From: Bolinopsis microptera
Taxonomy: Eukaryota > Ctenophora > Tentaculata > Lobata > Bolinopsidae
Length of the DNA: 64,000 nt
Direction: 5' to 3'
Assembly (NCBI RefSeq): GCF_026151205.1
Contig: NC_087082.1
Span: 19,182,494 to 19,246,493, forward strand
Shown: one piece after another, positions 44,304 through 57,800 of the stretch
How the letters are laid out: each line of letters starts with the position of its first letter
Position numbering within the stretch: position 1 is the stretch's first letter
Translations under genes and position numbers: made by a program
Notes under the pieces: generated by a model
What the model saw: the letters and a program-made list of their open reading frames with translations, nothing else
Databases searched by the model: none
Told to the model about the DNA's origin: nothing

Positions 44304-47300
44304 ATTCTGGATATAGTCCAATGCAATAAAGATGCAGATAGTTCCTGCTATTCTGGATACAGTCTCCATGCAATAAAGATGCAGATAGTTCCTGCTACTC
44401 TGGATATAGTCTCCATGCAATAAAGATGCAGATAGTTCCTGCTACTCTGGATATAGTCTCCATGCAATAAAGATGCAGATAGTTCCTGCTACTCTGGATA
44501 TAGTCTCCATGCAATAAAGATGCAGATAGTTCCTGCTACTCTGGATATAGTCTCCATGCAATAAAGATGCAGATAGTTCCTGCTATTCTGGATATAGTCT
44601 CCATGCAATAAAGATGCAGATAGTTCCTGCTATTCTGGATATAGTCTCCATGCAATAAAGATGCAGATAGTTCCTGCTACTCTGGATATAGTCTCCATGC
44701 AATAAAGATGCAGATAGTTCCTGCTACTCTGGATATAGTCTCCATGCAATAAAGATGCAGATAGTTCCTGCTACTCTGGATATAGTCTCCATGCAATAAA
44801 GATGCAGATAGTTCCTGCTACTCTGGATATAGTCTCCATGCAATAAAGATGCAGATAGTTCCTGCTATTCTGGATACAGTCTCCATGCAATAAAGATGCA
44901 GATAGTTCCTGCTACTCTGGATATAGTCCAATGCAATAAAGATGCAGATAGTTCCTGCTATTCTGGATATAGTCTCCATGCAATAAAGATGCAGATAGTT
45001 CCTGCTATTCTGGATACAGTCTCCATGCAATAAAGATGCAGATAGTTCCTGCTATTCTGGATATAGTCTCCATGCAATAAAGATGCAGATAGTTCCTGCT
45101 ATTCTGGATATAGTCTCCATGCAATAAAGATGCAAATAGTTCCTGCTACTCTGGATATAGTCCAATGCAATAAAGATGCAGATAGTTCCTGCTATTCTGG
45201 ATATAGTCCAATGCAATAAAGATGCAGATAGTTCCTGCTATTCTGGATATAGTCTCCATGCAATAAAGATGCAGATAGTTCCTGCTATTCTGGATATAGT
45301 CTCCATGCAATAAAGATGCAAATAGTTCCTGCTACTCTGGATATAGTCTCCATGCAATAAAGATGCAGATAGTTCCTGCTATTCTGGATACAGTCTCCAT
45401 GCAATAAAGATGCAGATAGTTCCTGCTACTCTGGATACAGTCTCCATGCAATAAAGATGCAGATAGTTCCTGCTACTCTGGATATAGTCTCCATGCAATA
45501 AAGATGCAGATAGTTCCTGCTACTCTGGATATAGTCTCCATGCAATAAAGATGCAGATAGTTCCTGCTACTCTGGATATAGTCTCCATGCAATAAAGATG
45601 CAGATAGTTCCTGCTATTCTGGATATAGTCTCCATGCAATAAAGATGCAGATAGTTCCTGCTACTCTGGATATAGTCTCCATGCAATAAAGATGCAGATA
45701 GTTCCTGCTATTCTGGATATAGTCTCCATGCAATAAAGATGCAGATAGTTCCTGCTACTCTGGATATAGTCTCCATGCAATAAAGATGCAGATAGTTCCT
45801 GCTACTCTGGATATAGTCTCCATGCAATAAAGATGCAGATAGTTCCTGCTACTCTGGATATAGTCTCCATGCAATAAAGATGCAGATAGTTCCTGCTATT
45901 CTGGATATAGTCTCCATGCAATAAAGATGCAGATAGTTCCTGCTACTCTGGATATAGTCTCCATGCAATAAAGATGCAGATAGTTCCTGCTACTCTGGAT
46001 ATAGTCTCCATGCAATAAAGATGCAGATAGTTCCTGCTATTCTGGATATAGTCTCCATGCAATAAAGATGCAGATAGTTCCTGCTACTCTGGATATAGTC
46101 TCCATGCAATAAAGATGCAGATAGTTCCTGCTACTCTGGATATAGTCTCCATGCAATAAAGATGCAGATAGTTCCTGCTACTCTGGATATAGTCTCCATG
46201 CAATAAAGATGCAGATAGTTCCTGCTACTCTGGATATAGTCTCCACGCAATAAAGATGCAGATAGTTCCTGCTACTCTGGATATAGTCTCCATGCAATAA
46301 AGATGCAGATAGTTCCTGCTACTCTGGATATAGTCTCCATGCAATAAAGATGCAGATAGTTCCTGCTACTCTGGATATAGTCTCCATGCAATAAAGATGC
46401 AGATAGTTCCTGCTACTCTGGATATAGTCTCCATGCAATAAAGATGCAGATAGTTCCTGCTACTCTGGATATAGTCTCCACGCAATAAAGATGCAGATAG
46501 TTCCTGCTACTCTGGATATAGTCTCCACGCAATAAAGATGCAGATAGTTCCTGCTACTCTGGATATAGTCTCCATGCAATAAAGATGCAGATAGTTCCTG
46601 CTATTCTGGATATAGTCTCCACGCAATAAAGATGCAGATAGTTCCTGCTACTCTGGATATAGTCTCCATGCAATAAAGATGCAGATAGTTCCTGCTATTC
46701 TGGATATAGTCTCCATGCAATAAAGATGCAGATAGTTCCTGCTATTCTGGATATAGTCTCCATGCAATAAAGATGCAGATAGTTCCTGCTACTCTGGATA
46801 TAGTCTCCATGCAATAAAGATGCAGATAGTTCCTGCTACTCTGGATATAGTCTCCATGCAATAAAGATGCAGATAGTTCCTGCTACTCTGGATATAGTCT
46901 CCATGCAATAAAGATGCAGATAGTTCCTGCTACTCTGGATATAGTCTCCATGCAATAAAGATGCAGATAGTTCCTGCTACTCTGGATATAGTCTCCATGC
47001 AATAAAGATGCAGATAGTTCCTGCTACTCTGGATACAGTCTCCATGCAATAAAGATGCAGATAGTTCCTGCTACTCTGGATATAGTCTCCATGCAATAAA
47101 GATGCAGATAGTTCCTGCTACTCTGGATATAGTCTCCATGCAATAAAGATGCAGATAGTTCCTGCTACTCTGGATATAGTCTCCATGCAATAAAGATGCA
47201 GATAGTTCCTGCTACTCTGGATATAGTCTCCATGCAATAAAGATGCAGATAGTTCCTGCTATTCTGGATACAGTCTCCATGCAATAAAGATGCAGATAGT

Positions 47301-48439
47301 TCCTGCTACTCTGGATATAGTCTCCATGCAATAAAGATGCAGATAGTTCCTGCTATTCTGGATACAGTCTCCATGCAATAAAGATGCAGATAGTTCCTGC
47401 TATTCTGGATACAGTCTCCATGCAATAAAGATGCAGATAGTTCCTGCTACTCTGGATATAGTCTCCATGCAATAAAGATGCAGATAGTTCCTGCTACTCT
47501 GGATATAGTCTCCATGCAATAAAGATGCAGATAGTTCCTGCTACTCTGGATATAGTCTCCATGCAATAAAGATGCAGATAGTTCCTGCTATTCTGGATAC
47601 AGTCTCCATGCAATAAAGATGCAGATAGTTCCTGCTACTCTGGATATAGTCTCCATGCAATAAAGATGCAGATAGTTCCTGCTATTCTGGATATAGTCTC
47701 CATGCAATAAAGATGCAGATAGTTCCTGCTATTCTGGATATAGTCTCCATGCAATAAAGATGCAGATAGTTCCTGCTACTCTGGATATAGTCTCCATGCA
47801 ATAAAGATGCAGATAGTTCCTGCTACTCTGGATATAGTCTCCATGCAATAAAGATGCAGATAGTTCCTGCTATTCTGGATACAGTCTCCATGCAATAAAG
47901 ATGCAGATAGTTCCTGCTACTCTGGATATAGTCTCCATGCAATAAAGATGCAGATAGTTCCTGCTACTCTGGATATAGTCTCCATGCAATAAAGATGCAG
48001 ATAGTTCCTGCTACTCTGGATATAGTCTCCATGCAATAAAGATGCAGATAGTTCCTGCTACTCTGGATACAGTCTCCATGCAATAAAGATGCAGATAGTT
48101 CCTGCTACTCTGGATATAGTCTCCATGCAATAAAGATGCAGATAGTTCCTGCTACTCTGGATATAGTCTCCATGCAATAAAGATGCAGATAGTTCCTGCT
48201 ATTCTGGATACAGTCTCCATGCAATAAAGATGCAGATAGTTCCTGCTACTCTGGATATAGTCTCCATGCAATAAAGATGCAGATAGTTCCTGCTACTCTG
48301 GATATAGTCTCCATGCAATAAAGATGCAGATAGTTCCTGCTACTCTGGATATAGTCTCCATGCAATAAAGATGCAGATAGTTCCTGCTATTCTGGATATA
48401 GTCTCCATGCAATAAAGATGCAGATAGTTCCTGCTACTC
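44304..48439 (+). repeat. 47-bp satellite array, about 88 copies
   Basis: The unit reads TCTCCATGCAATAAAGATGC, AGATAGTTCCTGCTACTCTG, GATATAG. Variation is limited to a few positions (CTACTC/CTATTC, GATATAG/GATACAG, CATG/CACG, a TCCAATG variant mainly near the start). Each + strand unit contains AATAAA. The period is not a multiple of 3, so no long frame is conserved. It lies directly downstream of the last recognised OATP exon. Confidence 0.96.
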
Positions 48440-48700
48440 GGAATCCTAGCTGACTCATCGTAAACGTCACTATCATACTGAAATTGGATGAATATCAGTG
48501 GCAAAATGATAAAGGAACCAGTTCAGATCTGTTTCTACAGGTCAGTATACAGACTCAGATCGAGATGCGCTGAATTATCGATCCTTATTAGGGGTTGGAT
48601 ATAATGTGATAATTCAACCATGTCAGTGAGTGTGTTGCAACGAAGTGGTACTACAAACAGTCAATAATGGTGTGCTTTTTGAGAAATTCAGAACACATAC

Positions 48701-48862
48701 TCATGCAGATCGTAGAGCCAGCAGCTTCCTCCACCTCTCCACACTACGCAGTAGTTGTCAATGATAGCTCCAAACAAAATGGGTCCTAACACGAATCCAA
48801 ACGCTCGTGTAAAGAACTCTTTCAATCCCTGTGCTGCGGACCTGTCGATTTCGGGAACCACT
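48701..48862 (-). CDS. OATP exon 10 (TM11 region, conserved C-W...C-Y)
   Basis: Reads VVPEIDRSAAQGLKEFFTRA, GPILFGAIIDNYCVVW, GSCWLYDLHE. Acceptor TTCTCAG at 48863-48865 and donor GTATGT from 48700. Without splicing the frame would stop at 48688 (EYVF-stop), leaving the protein without its last helix. Confidence 0.85.
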
Positions 48863-51800
48863 CTGAGAATTTTCAAAGATTAGCCGCCAGAATTTTGACT
48901 ATAATGTAAGATTAGTTTTGCCATATCAAACTTGGCTGTGATTTTGAGGAATTTAAAGCCTCTTGGAAGTGGAGGTAAACACTGCTTCTTGCGAACACAT
49001 TATATCAATACTCAATAGTTGTATAAATGTGATTTGCAATTTGTGATTAGGAAAAACCATGTGAGTAACCTAGAACAAGATTTCAACCACCGAGCTTCCA
49101 AGCTTTGATTTTCATAAATATTTTAGTTTTGTTGAACAAAATTCTGCTCACCTGAGGTAAGCCACACTTATGGCAGGGTAGTGACTGAAGAAAAAGAGGG
49201 CTCCGAAGAATTGCTGAATTACAAAAACTATCCACTTCCTCGTCGAACAGGAATCTTCTGCTGGACATGCTCCCGGGACTAAATCTGCCTTACTGCACTC
49301 ACAATTCTCATAGACCTTCTTTTCTTCCTGCAATAAAATAGGAATTATCAGAAACAATCCTCTGTATCATCAAACAATCGCTTATATGAGTAGGCTAAAA
49401 TTAAACTTCTTAAACATTATGACCAAGAACATTTGATGTAACCGCCAATAAAGAGCTAAAACTTACGTTATATGAAGAACAGCCAGCATGGCAGGGGGAG
49501 AAGTAGGTTATCTTACTCTCCAGATCACAAACGGGCTCGTAGAAATCTGTTGAGCAACTACATTCACCGTTACACTTGTCTGTCAAGTTCCTGCTTCCCT
49601 TGCTGAGATTATAGTTTTACATTTAGTCGACCTCTACTGCTGCTTAAGATTCTCAACGATATAGCGAATATGAGTATAAGAATTAACAAGAGGAACTAAA
49701 AAGCTCAAAAGCCGTGTCTTAACACATTAAAATTGAGAATTGATTTTGCTTTTACTTCCAATCCAGGGAAAGGTCGGTCGGGTAGGAAACTGATATACCA
49801 GCAACATTGTCAGTTTCACAGTGATGAAGTGACATCGGTGGTGCAGGCAGTGCCAGAAACTGTGTCACTACTACGAACAGCAAACACGTTTTTCCTGAGT
49901 GATGTGGTCATAACTGATCTCGACAACTCTTTCAGATCTCTTATCACTACTTTCAATTCGTTTTAAAAATCTTGCTCTGCCTGTTTATTGAAATTTGAAG
50001 ACATGTCTCATCATGGCAATTCTCAACAAAACTCGGATCGCCGACAGAGCAAGGCTTCCCGTAATTCCTACTGTCCCGTGACTTCTCAGTTTGGCAACGG
50101 TTATCAGCACGATCAGATGCCACGTCAACAACTACAACAGCCACAGCTACCTCACTTTTCCAACGGTGAGTCAGAACTAAGATCAGTTCAAGAGTTATGG
50201 AAATTTATGCAACATCTAGAAACCGAACTTAGTATAGCTCGTAGTGATCATGCTAAATTGTTGGACGACTTCGTGGAACTTCGACACGTTAACTCAAAGC
50301 TCAGCAAAGTTGTCGATCGTCAAGCGGATGCGATCTGCAAACTAGAAGTGGAACTAGATAATTTAGATCAATACTCACGTAGGGAAAACGTTTGTTTTAC
50401 CAATTTGCTAGTTAATGAGAGCAATAGTTGTGAGGACCAAGTGGTCTTGTTGTGTGAACAGTTAGGTGTGGACATTGTTAAGGATGACCTTGTAGCCGCT
50501 CATCCCTTGAAGGGCAAGAAGGGTAAAGCCCCTAGGTTTATTGCTCGCTTCAAAGATAGATCAACAGCACAGAAAGTGTTTAGAAATAGGAAAAGCACTA
50601 AAAACATTTCCCCAGATAAAAAGAAATTGCTGTTTGAGAACCCCGAAAAGGGTGTCGGGGTACAGCCCAATATAACATATAAACGAGCGGCATTATTAGG
50701 GCAGGTCAACGATGCTGTCAGATTTGGTGGACTAAACTCTTGTTGGGTTGACTACAAGAATGGGAATGTTTTATTGAGAATGAATGCTAACGGTAATCCT
50801 AAGCTGATTAGGAATACTGCTGATTTGTTGATTTGTGTGCCTACTTTTGAACCTAAAGAGTTTTTGTTTTGTGAGAGCCCCTTTTTGAACAATACTGAAT
50901 TCACACCGTGAGATGAATATTTCTAATACAACTATTTTTCAGATTTTAATATTTCTAACAGAGAGTTATGGATGACGGAGTTTCAAACATGACCCTTCCC
51001 AACATCCTCATTCCCTCTGACCGTAAGCAATGCGTCTTCTGTCATAAAATTTTGTACTTTCACCAATTCATTCTACGTTGCAACAACTGTAAGGACATAT
51101 ATCATGGATCTTGTTTAAAGCTAGACAATAGTACCATATTTATACTTCAGCAATTTGTATGGTATTGTAAAATATGCTATGACGATTATATTGAGTATTA
51201 TAAGTGTGTGACATGTTTAACAAATATTGATATATTTAATGAAAAGATTGCACAGTGTAAACAATGTTTCAAAATGTTGCACAAGAACTGTGTTAAGTCT
51301 AATATTTGTTCGTCATGTATGCCCTTACCCTTACTCGACTTAAACACTGCTACTACCAGTACTGTTGAATATATTGAAACTGATTTTTATTCCGAACAAC
51401 CGTTCTTTGCTCCTTTTGAATATTATTACAATGAAATGATAGATTTTATCCCGGATGTTGAAACTCTTAGCGAGAATTTACAAGATTGCAGCCAGATACT
51501 GCGTCAGTGCGTCTATTATAAGTTAGATGATTTTGAAGAAAAAATGAACGACAATGGATTATCGTTATTAAGTTTGAATATTGATGGATTCAGATCAAAT
51601 TTTGACTGCTTTTTAGTGCACCATGGACGTTTCAAAGCTGATGGATATTTCCTTTGTGAAACTAATGTAACAGAACATGAGTCACAACCATTTTACATAC
51701 CGGGTTATAATAAATTTGTACTTAATCGATTATTGAAGGAGGATGGAAAGCTTAAACACAAAGGTTCTGGTTTGGTAACGTTTTTGCGTGACAAATTTAA

Positions 51801-54800
51801 TAATATTAATCAAAAATTTGAGCTTTGTTATTCTACCGTTGATTTTGAATCACTTTGTGTTGAAATAACAGTTAAATCTGAAAAGTTACTAGTTGTTAAT
51901 TGTTATAGATCACCAAGTGGAAACTTTGATTCATTTATCGATATGTTTGGCAGTATCTTAAGTAAATTGAACACATTTAAGGGACACAAAAGCTATATTC
52001 TTGGTGACTTTAATGTAAATCTATATAACTCCAATTCTAGTGTTGTTAGGAGATATTTAGACTGCATGTTTAGTAATAACTTTTTACCAATTATCTCACG
52101 TGCTACTCATTTTGGAGGCTTAAATGGCACATGTATTGATCATATACTTACTAACAATATATCTAACATAATTTGTAACGGCCTTATACGATGTAATATA
52201 AGTCGTCACCTTCCTACATTCGTAGTTTTGGACTATAATTTTGATCCTAACGAAAAGTGTAGAAATAGAAATAAAGTAAATATTAATGACTTTTTATTAC
52301 AAGGGTTTTTGAATGATTTTAAATTATTAAAATTTGATCTTGAAAGTGATTCTGCCGAAAATATGTATTCCTTTTTTGACAGAAATTTTAGAACACTGTA
52401 TGATAAGTGGTTTATTAAAAGTCAGAAGTCTAGTGGTAATAATTCTCTTCTTCGCTCTGATTGGATTTCAATAGGAGTGGCCAAGAGTAGTGACACTAAA
52501 AACAAACTCTATGATATTTGGGTTATGAATAAAACTAGAGTTAATTGGAACAAATATGTTGATTACAAACGAGTGTTTGATGCTATTAGAAGTAAAGAAA
52601 AATTTGAGTATTTTGATAAATGTTTTAAAGCAAATCAACATGATTTGAAAAAGACTTGGAAACTGATAAACGGTTTACTAGGTAGGAAGAGATCAAACAG
52701 ATTACTAGTTTTTCCTAATCAAGATGCAGCGCATAATTTTAATTATTATTTTGTTAATATTGCTAATGATCTTTTACTAAAAACGTATGGTGAAAATGCT
52801 AACGCGGATTTAACAGATTTTAATAAATATATGCCTGAGAGGAACATAAGCGAGCTATCGGATATTAATTTTTCAAGTGAAGAAATAAATAATATTATAA
52901 GTAAGCTTAATAATAGCAAGGGTACGTATTATTCTCCTAGGGTCCTCAAACTTTTAGCTACCACTTTAAGTCCTTTACTGGCTGATATTTTTAATAAATG
53001 TGCAAATGAAGGTTATTTTCCGAAAGAATTAAAAGCAGCAAAAATAATTCCTTTGTATAAGAATAAAGGATCTATTTCTGATATAAGCAATTATCGTCCT
53101 ATTTCAATGTTACCTGTTTTTGCTAAGATTTTCGAGAAGTTAATACATAAAAACGTATCTGATTTCTTTAATAAGCACAATCTTTTCTGTGATAATCAGT
53201 TTGGTTTCCGCAGTAAGCACTCAACCTTTCATGCACTTGTTTCAGCAGTAGAAAATCTTCATGATGCTATCGATAATAAGAATTTTACATTAGGTATATT
53301 TATAGATTTTTCCAAAGCTTTCGATACAGTGCGGCATAATATCTTGTTAGAAAAGCTGGAGAACTATGGTATTCGAGGAAATGTCATTAAATTATTAAAC
53401 AGTTATTTATCAGATCGGTTTCAGTATGTTAGCTATGGGGGATTCGAAAGTTGTCTCTTGAAAATAACCTGTGGTATTCCACAGGGGTCAGTGTTAGGCC
53501 CCCTGCTCTTCATTATTTTTATCAATGATTTGGCAAATATTTGTGAGTTAGCTAAATTTATCCTCTTTGCAGATGATTTAAACCTTTTTCTTCAAAATAA
53601 AGACCGAAATTTACTCTACAAAAATGCTAATGAGGTATTATCAAAGATTCACGACTATTGCTGCTTAAATAGGTTAATCATTAATTTTGAAAAATGCTGT
53701 TTTATGGAATTCGGAAGTAGTAAAGTTCCTAAGAATCAAAAGTTTGTTGGAATACTTAACAACCAGTTTAATCAAGTGAATAAGTGTAAATTTTTGGGAG
53801 TCATTATTAATTCTAATTTAACGTGGAATGATCATATTACCAATGTAATAACGCAAGTTTCAAAATCTTGCGGATCACTCTACTCCATAAGTTCTATAGT
53901 ACCAGCCAAAGTGTTAAGACAAGTATATATTTCACTTGTTCAACCATATTTAATGTATTGTATACCACTGTGGGGTGCTGTTTTTCACCATCCTTTGCTG
54001 CAAAAACTGTTTGTGTTGCAGAAAAAATGTATTCGTATTGTGAGTAGAAAAACAATAAAGATTGATCACAAGTTTCAACATACGAAACCAATGTTCTTTC
54101 GTTTGAAATTATTAACCTTGTTTAACTTATTTACATACTTTACTGGATGTATTGCAATGAGGCTACTTAAAGAACAAATTCCTGTTGATGTTTATCGCCG
54201 GTTTAGCAAGTCAAGTAGATCATGCAGACTGCTATATCCTAAATTCTCAATGTCTAAGACCAAGAATAGTAATTTTGTTTTTAATGCATCCAAAATTTTA
54301 AATTATCTCCTTGATCATGATGTACCGTATCATATTTTGTCAATTTCACTATTTAAAAAGAGATTTAAGAACCATTTGCTTCATATACAAAACCTAGGGC
54401 TAATTGGGGATCATGGATGGCTACCATGTAATCACGATATCTTCTCGAATGTATCAATTTCATAAAATAAGTTAATTTCAACTAGGGAAATATAAATTGA
54501 AGTTAATGTTTTGGGGACGTTTGTGTGTTTTTTGTGTGTATTTTATTGTGAGTATTTAAAACAAGATGGGGGCTATAATTGTAACGGTTTAAGTGTATAC
54601 GTCTTTATTAATGTTGCCTCCGATTTCACTACACTGACAACATTCACTTTTTATTTTTTGTGTTATTTTTTACTTGAGATCTCATATCATAAAATTTTAC
54701 CATCGCGATACGGGTATTAATTTACCTCCCAGCGGTGAGACACCGCTTCCCTCCATCGCCATGTTTGAAGCTCTCCCATCATCTGTTCTACTTCAGAGGG

Positions 54801-57800
54801 AAGTGATTTATTTTATATTTTAAAATTGTTATTATTCCAGTATAACAAATACATTTTCTAATCGTGTAAATCGTGTAAAACTGTAATCGATACAAGAGAG
54901 ATACAAGAGAGGCCGATATACCAACTTTTTTGGTGCAAGTATCTACTTGCATGATGCATCCAAGACGACTCAATAACTATCAGTTAGTAGTTACCCGATG
55001 GAGAGAATTTTCCCATGAAAGCCCCACCTAGGGCTAGTCCTAGAAGACTTCCAACTATCTTCATAATCCCGATAAGCGATCCTGTCTCTGTAACTGATAT
55101 CCTGTAAAGACATAGTTCTAGATCTCTTATTTTTCTATATATCACCCGAGGTAACAAATAAGCTGAACATCGCACTATTTACAAAGTATCACCGCACCTA
55201 CCTTTGGATATAACTGTATGTATATTAATCTAAAAACTTATCTTATACATCTGATACATGCTAGAGGTTATAACTATCAGAAGGTAGAAGGTGAGTTCAC
55301 ATTTAAATCACATTTAAATGTACTGGTTAGTGGGAGATATCAAAATATAATGATAATAATATACAATTTCATTACACCAATAAGTTTCACTTATCGATAC
55401 TTTTCCCCCGACTTACTTGAACAGTTGCGACAATAATTTGGTATCATATGCCATGGAAGAGACGTATATGTTGTTAAGAGCTTGTCCTGCAAGAATGAAT
55501 AACAGAGCCTTGTTTTTCATGAGACGTTTCAGAGTAGGTAACAAGTCATTCATAAGGTCCTTGAGTGACCGGTTCAGTTCAGAGTCCTTTTCTTGCTGAC
55601 TTGCCTTCCCGATATCTATCTTCTTTCGTAGAACTACCTTCAATGTAACTAAGTTTTCTTTAGTGTTTCCGTTTGCTCTTAGAACCTATCTGCTCTTAAA
55701 TCATATATCATTTATGCCATCCCTAGAAATTAGACTATGTTGATTAATCAAACCTTAGCTGCTGGCATCTGTGTAGGGAACAGTATCATGGGTATCCCAG
55801 AAAGAGCAAGCAAGAGTCCAGGTGCTAGGTACCCCATCCACCATGCCCCCACCCAATGACTGCTCCCTAGTGTCACTCCATCTGGGGGTGTACCCAAGGT
55901 GACATACTGTGTCAGGAGATATGCTCCAAACAGATAGGAGGCTGTATACCCCAGCAGACCTATAATGCTACAAACAGCAATAGACGGACCAAGCTTCTTC
56001 TTCGTCATCACTTCGTCTAGATACGTTATGCCACTAATTGCTTGAGATGTTCCTATACCCTAATTTGGAATTAATACTTTTCACATATATTTTATAAATA
56101 TATATATATTTATAGTCACCGAAAGAATCATACTATCGGTGGCATGCTTGTACACAATAAGTATCGTGCTAATGGAACTGTAAGCAGTGATAGAGAGGGA
56201 GAAGCCACTGCTAGTCAATTTCTTGAACCAGACGCTGCAATATTGCCGGCTGTTCGGGAGGCTGACAACGCAGGGTGCCATGCCTGTGGAAAATGCTATG
56301 TTTGTAAGCAAAGTTTCATGTCCCCTTGTTCCAAATTTAGTAGTCACCATTCCAAACAAGTTTTCCCTATTACTAAATATATAACTTGTCAGAGTAATAA
56401 CCTTATTTATTTAATGGAGTGTAGAACTTGTAAACAGTCGTATGTAGGATATACTACTTCCAATCTCCCTAAGAGATTTTCTAATCATAAGAGCCACATT
56501 AAGAAAGGTATCAGGAGTTGTAAGTTAGTTAACCATTTTTTAGATATTGATCATGATTTAGATTTTAGTTCAGTAGCCTTCTATAACTCTTCACTTAGTA
56601 CCCACCTTTCTGTTATTATAGTGGACGCTCTAGAATTTAAACCTGAAATCAGTAAAGCAGATAGGGAAAAGGCCATGGAAGCTAGAGAGGGGTTCTACCA
56701 GACCCAATTGAAAACCCTTGAGCGTTATGGGGGGATGAACACCCTCGATAGTAACCACATCCTTTTTAAATTCGCTGGAGCTTAGTGTTTAGTTTATTTA
56801 TTTTATGTAACATGATCTTAGCCTATAAACCCGTGTTTAGTTTACAATATTGCTATCAGAGACGTGTTATATTCATTACTATTTTAGTATTTTTACTGCT
56901 TGATTCAGAGAAATCTAGCTTTTTCCGGGAAACTAATTTTTAATAGATTAGATAAGATGTACTCAGCCATTCTTTTCGTTTGATAATTACTCAGTATGTT
57001 TTAGTTTTGTATCGTTTTAAGTCACATAATTTTGTACGTCTTCCTAAGATTTGTTTTCCTTTCCTAGTTTGTAAGTTATTTTAAAGATTTGTGTAAATTC
57101 CAGTTGCTTTTAGAACAATTTTATCTCAGATAACGATGTTTAATAAATGATGCAAAGAATTTCGAAGATCTAATCAACACCGACTTTTAATGTGTAGGAG
57201 TACAGCAACAAAATATATATATATATACAGGGTGTTTCAAAAATAATGTCCTGATTTAAAAAAACAATAATTTTTTTATAAAGGAGCAAAATATCCTGAT
57301 TTAAAAAAACAATACATTTTTTTATAAGAGGATCAAAATGCCCATTATTGGTTGCGATTAGTTCATAAAGCTTACAAATTTAATTTGTTAAGCTCATTTG
57401 TTCCAGCGATTCAACTTTGTTAATTTTTTTGCGCTCTGTTCCAAAAAGTCGAATTTTAAGAAAAATGGGGTTCGCAAAAGAAACAAAACTCGATATTGTG
57501 AAGACTTATTGGATTTGTGAAGCCAGTGTATGGGTACTGACTTTTGGCCCACCCTGTATATATATTTAATTTTCTATATATAGAAAATGCATATTATAGG
57601 TTTCGCGTACTTGTGTTTTTTGATAAGTTGGAAGGAAAACTCTGTCATGCACCTACCATACTTTGCTTCTTATTGTATTCAGATTCTTAAGACCATTTTC
57701 TTTAATATCTTTCAGTATTCTTACCTGCAATATTCCGGCCAAGAAAAGGATCCAGAACAATTTGTTATTCTGGACAGCATAAAACATGGACTCTATCACT

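Larger units (their letters stand above)
49700..54880 (+). mobile_element. LINE-F, full-length two-ORF element (CR1/L2/Jockey-like)
   Basis: A complete LINE on the strand opposite to the OATP gene: a 5' leader of about 290 bp, ORF1 (49988 or 50003-50911), a 56-bp spacer, ORF2 (50968-54465) and a 3' UTR of about 400 bp ending in short tandem units (ATCGTGTAA x2, GATACAAGAGA x2). Neither frame has an internal stop. Outer limits are approximate because I could not identify a target duplication. Confidence 0.85.
49610..54994. other. OATP intron 7 interval, filled by LINE-F
   Basis: This is by far the largest interval of the gene. Apart from LINE-F (about 49.7-54.9 kb) there is little other sequence, and none of it encodes the expected membrane helix on the minus strand. 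Confidence 0.7.

Noticed and set aside
44304-48439. CRISPR-like array
   Set aside because: Units are head-to-tail without variable spacers and the DNA is eukaryotic; it is a satellite.
49733-49966. 77-codon frame upstream of LINE-F ORF1
   Set aside because: No recognisable domain; it lies in the probable LINE 5' leader and is short.
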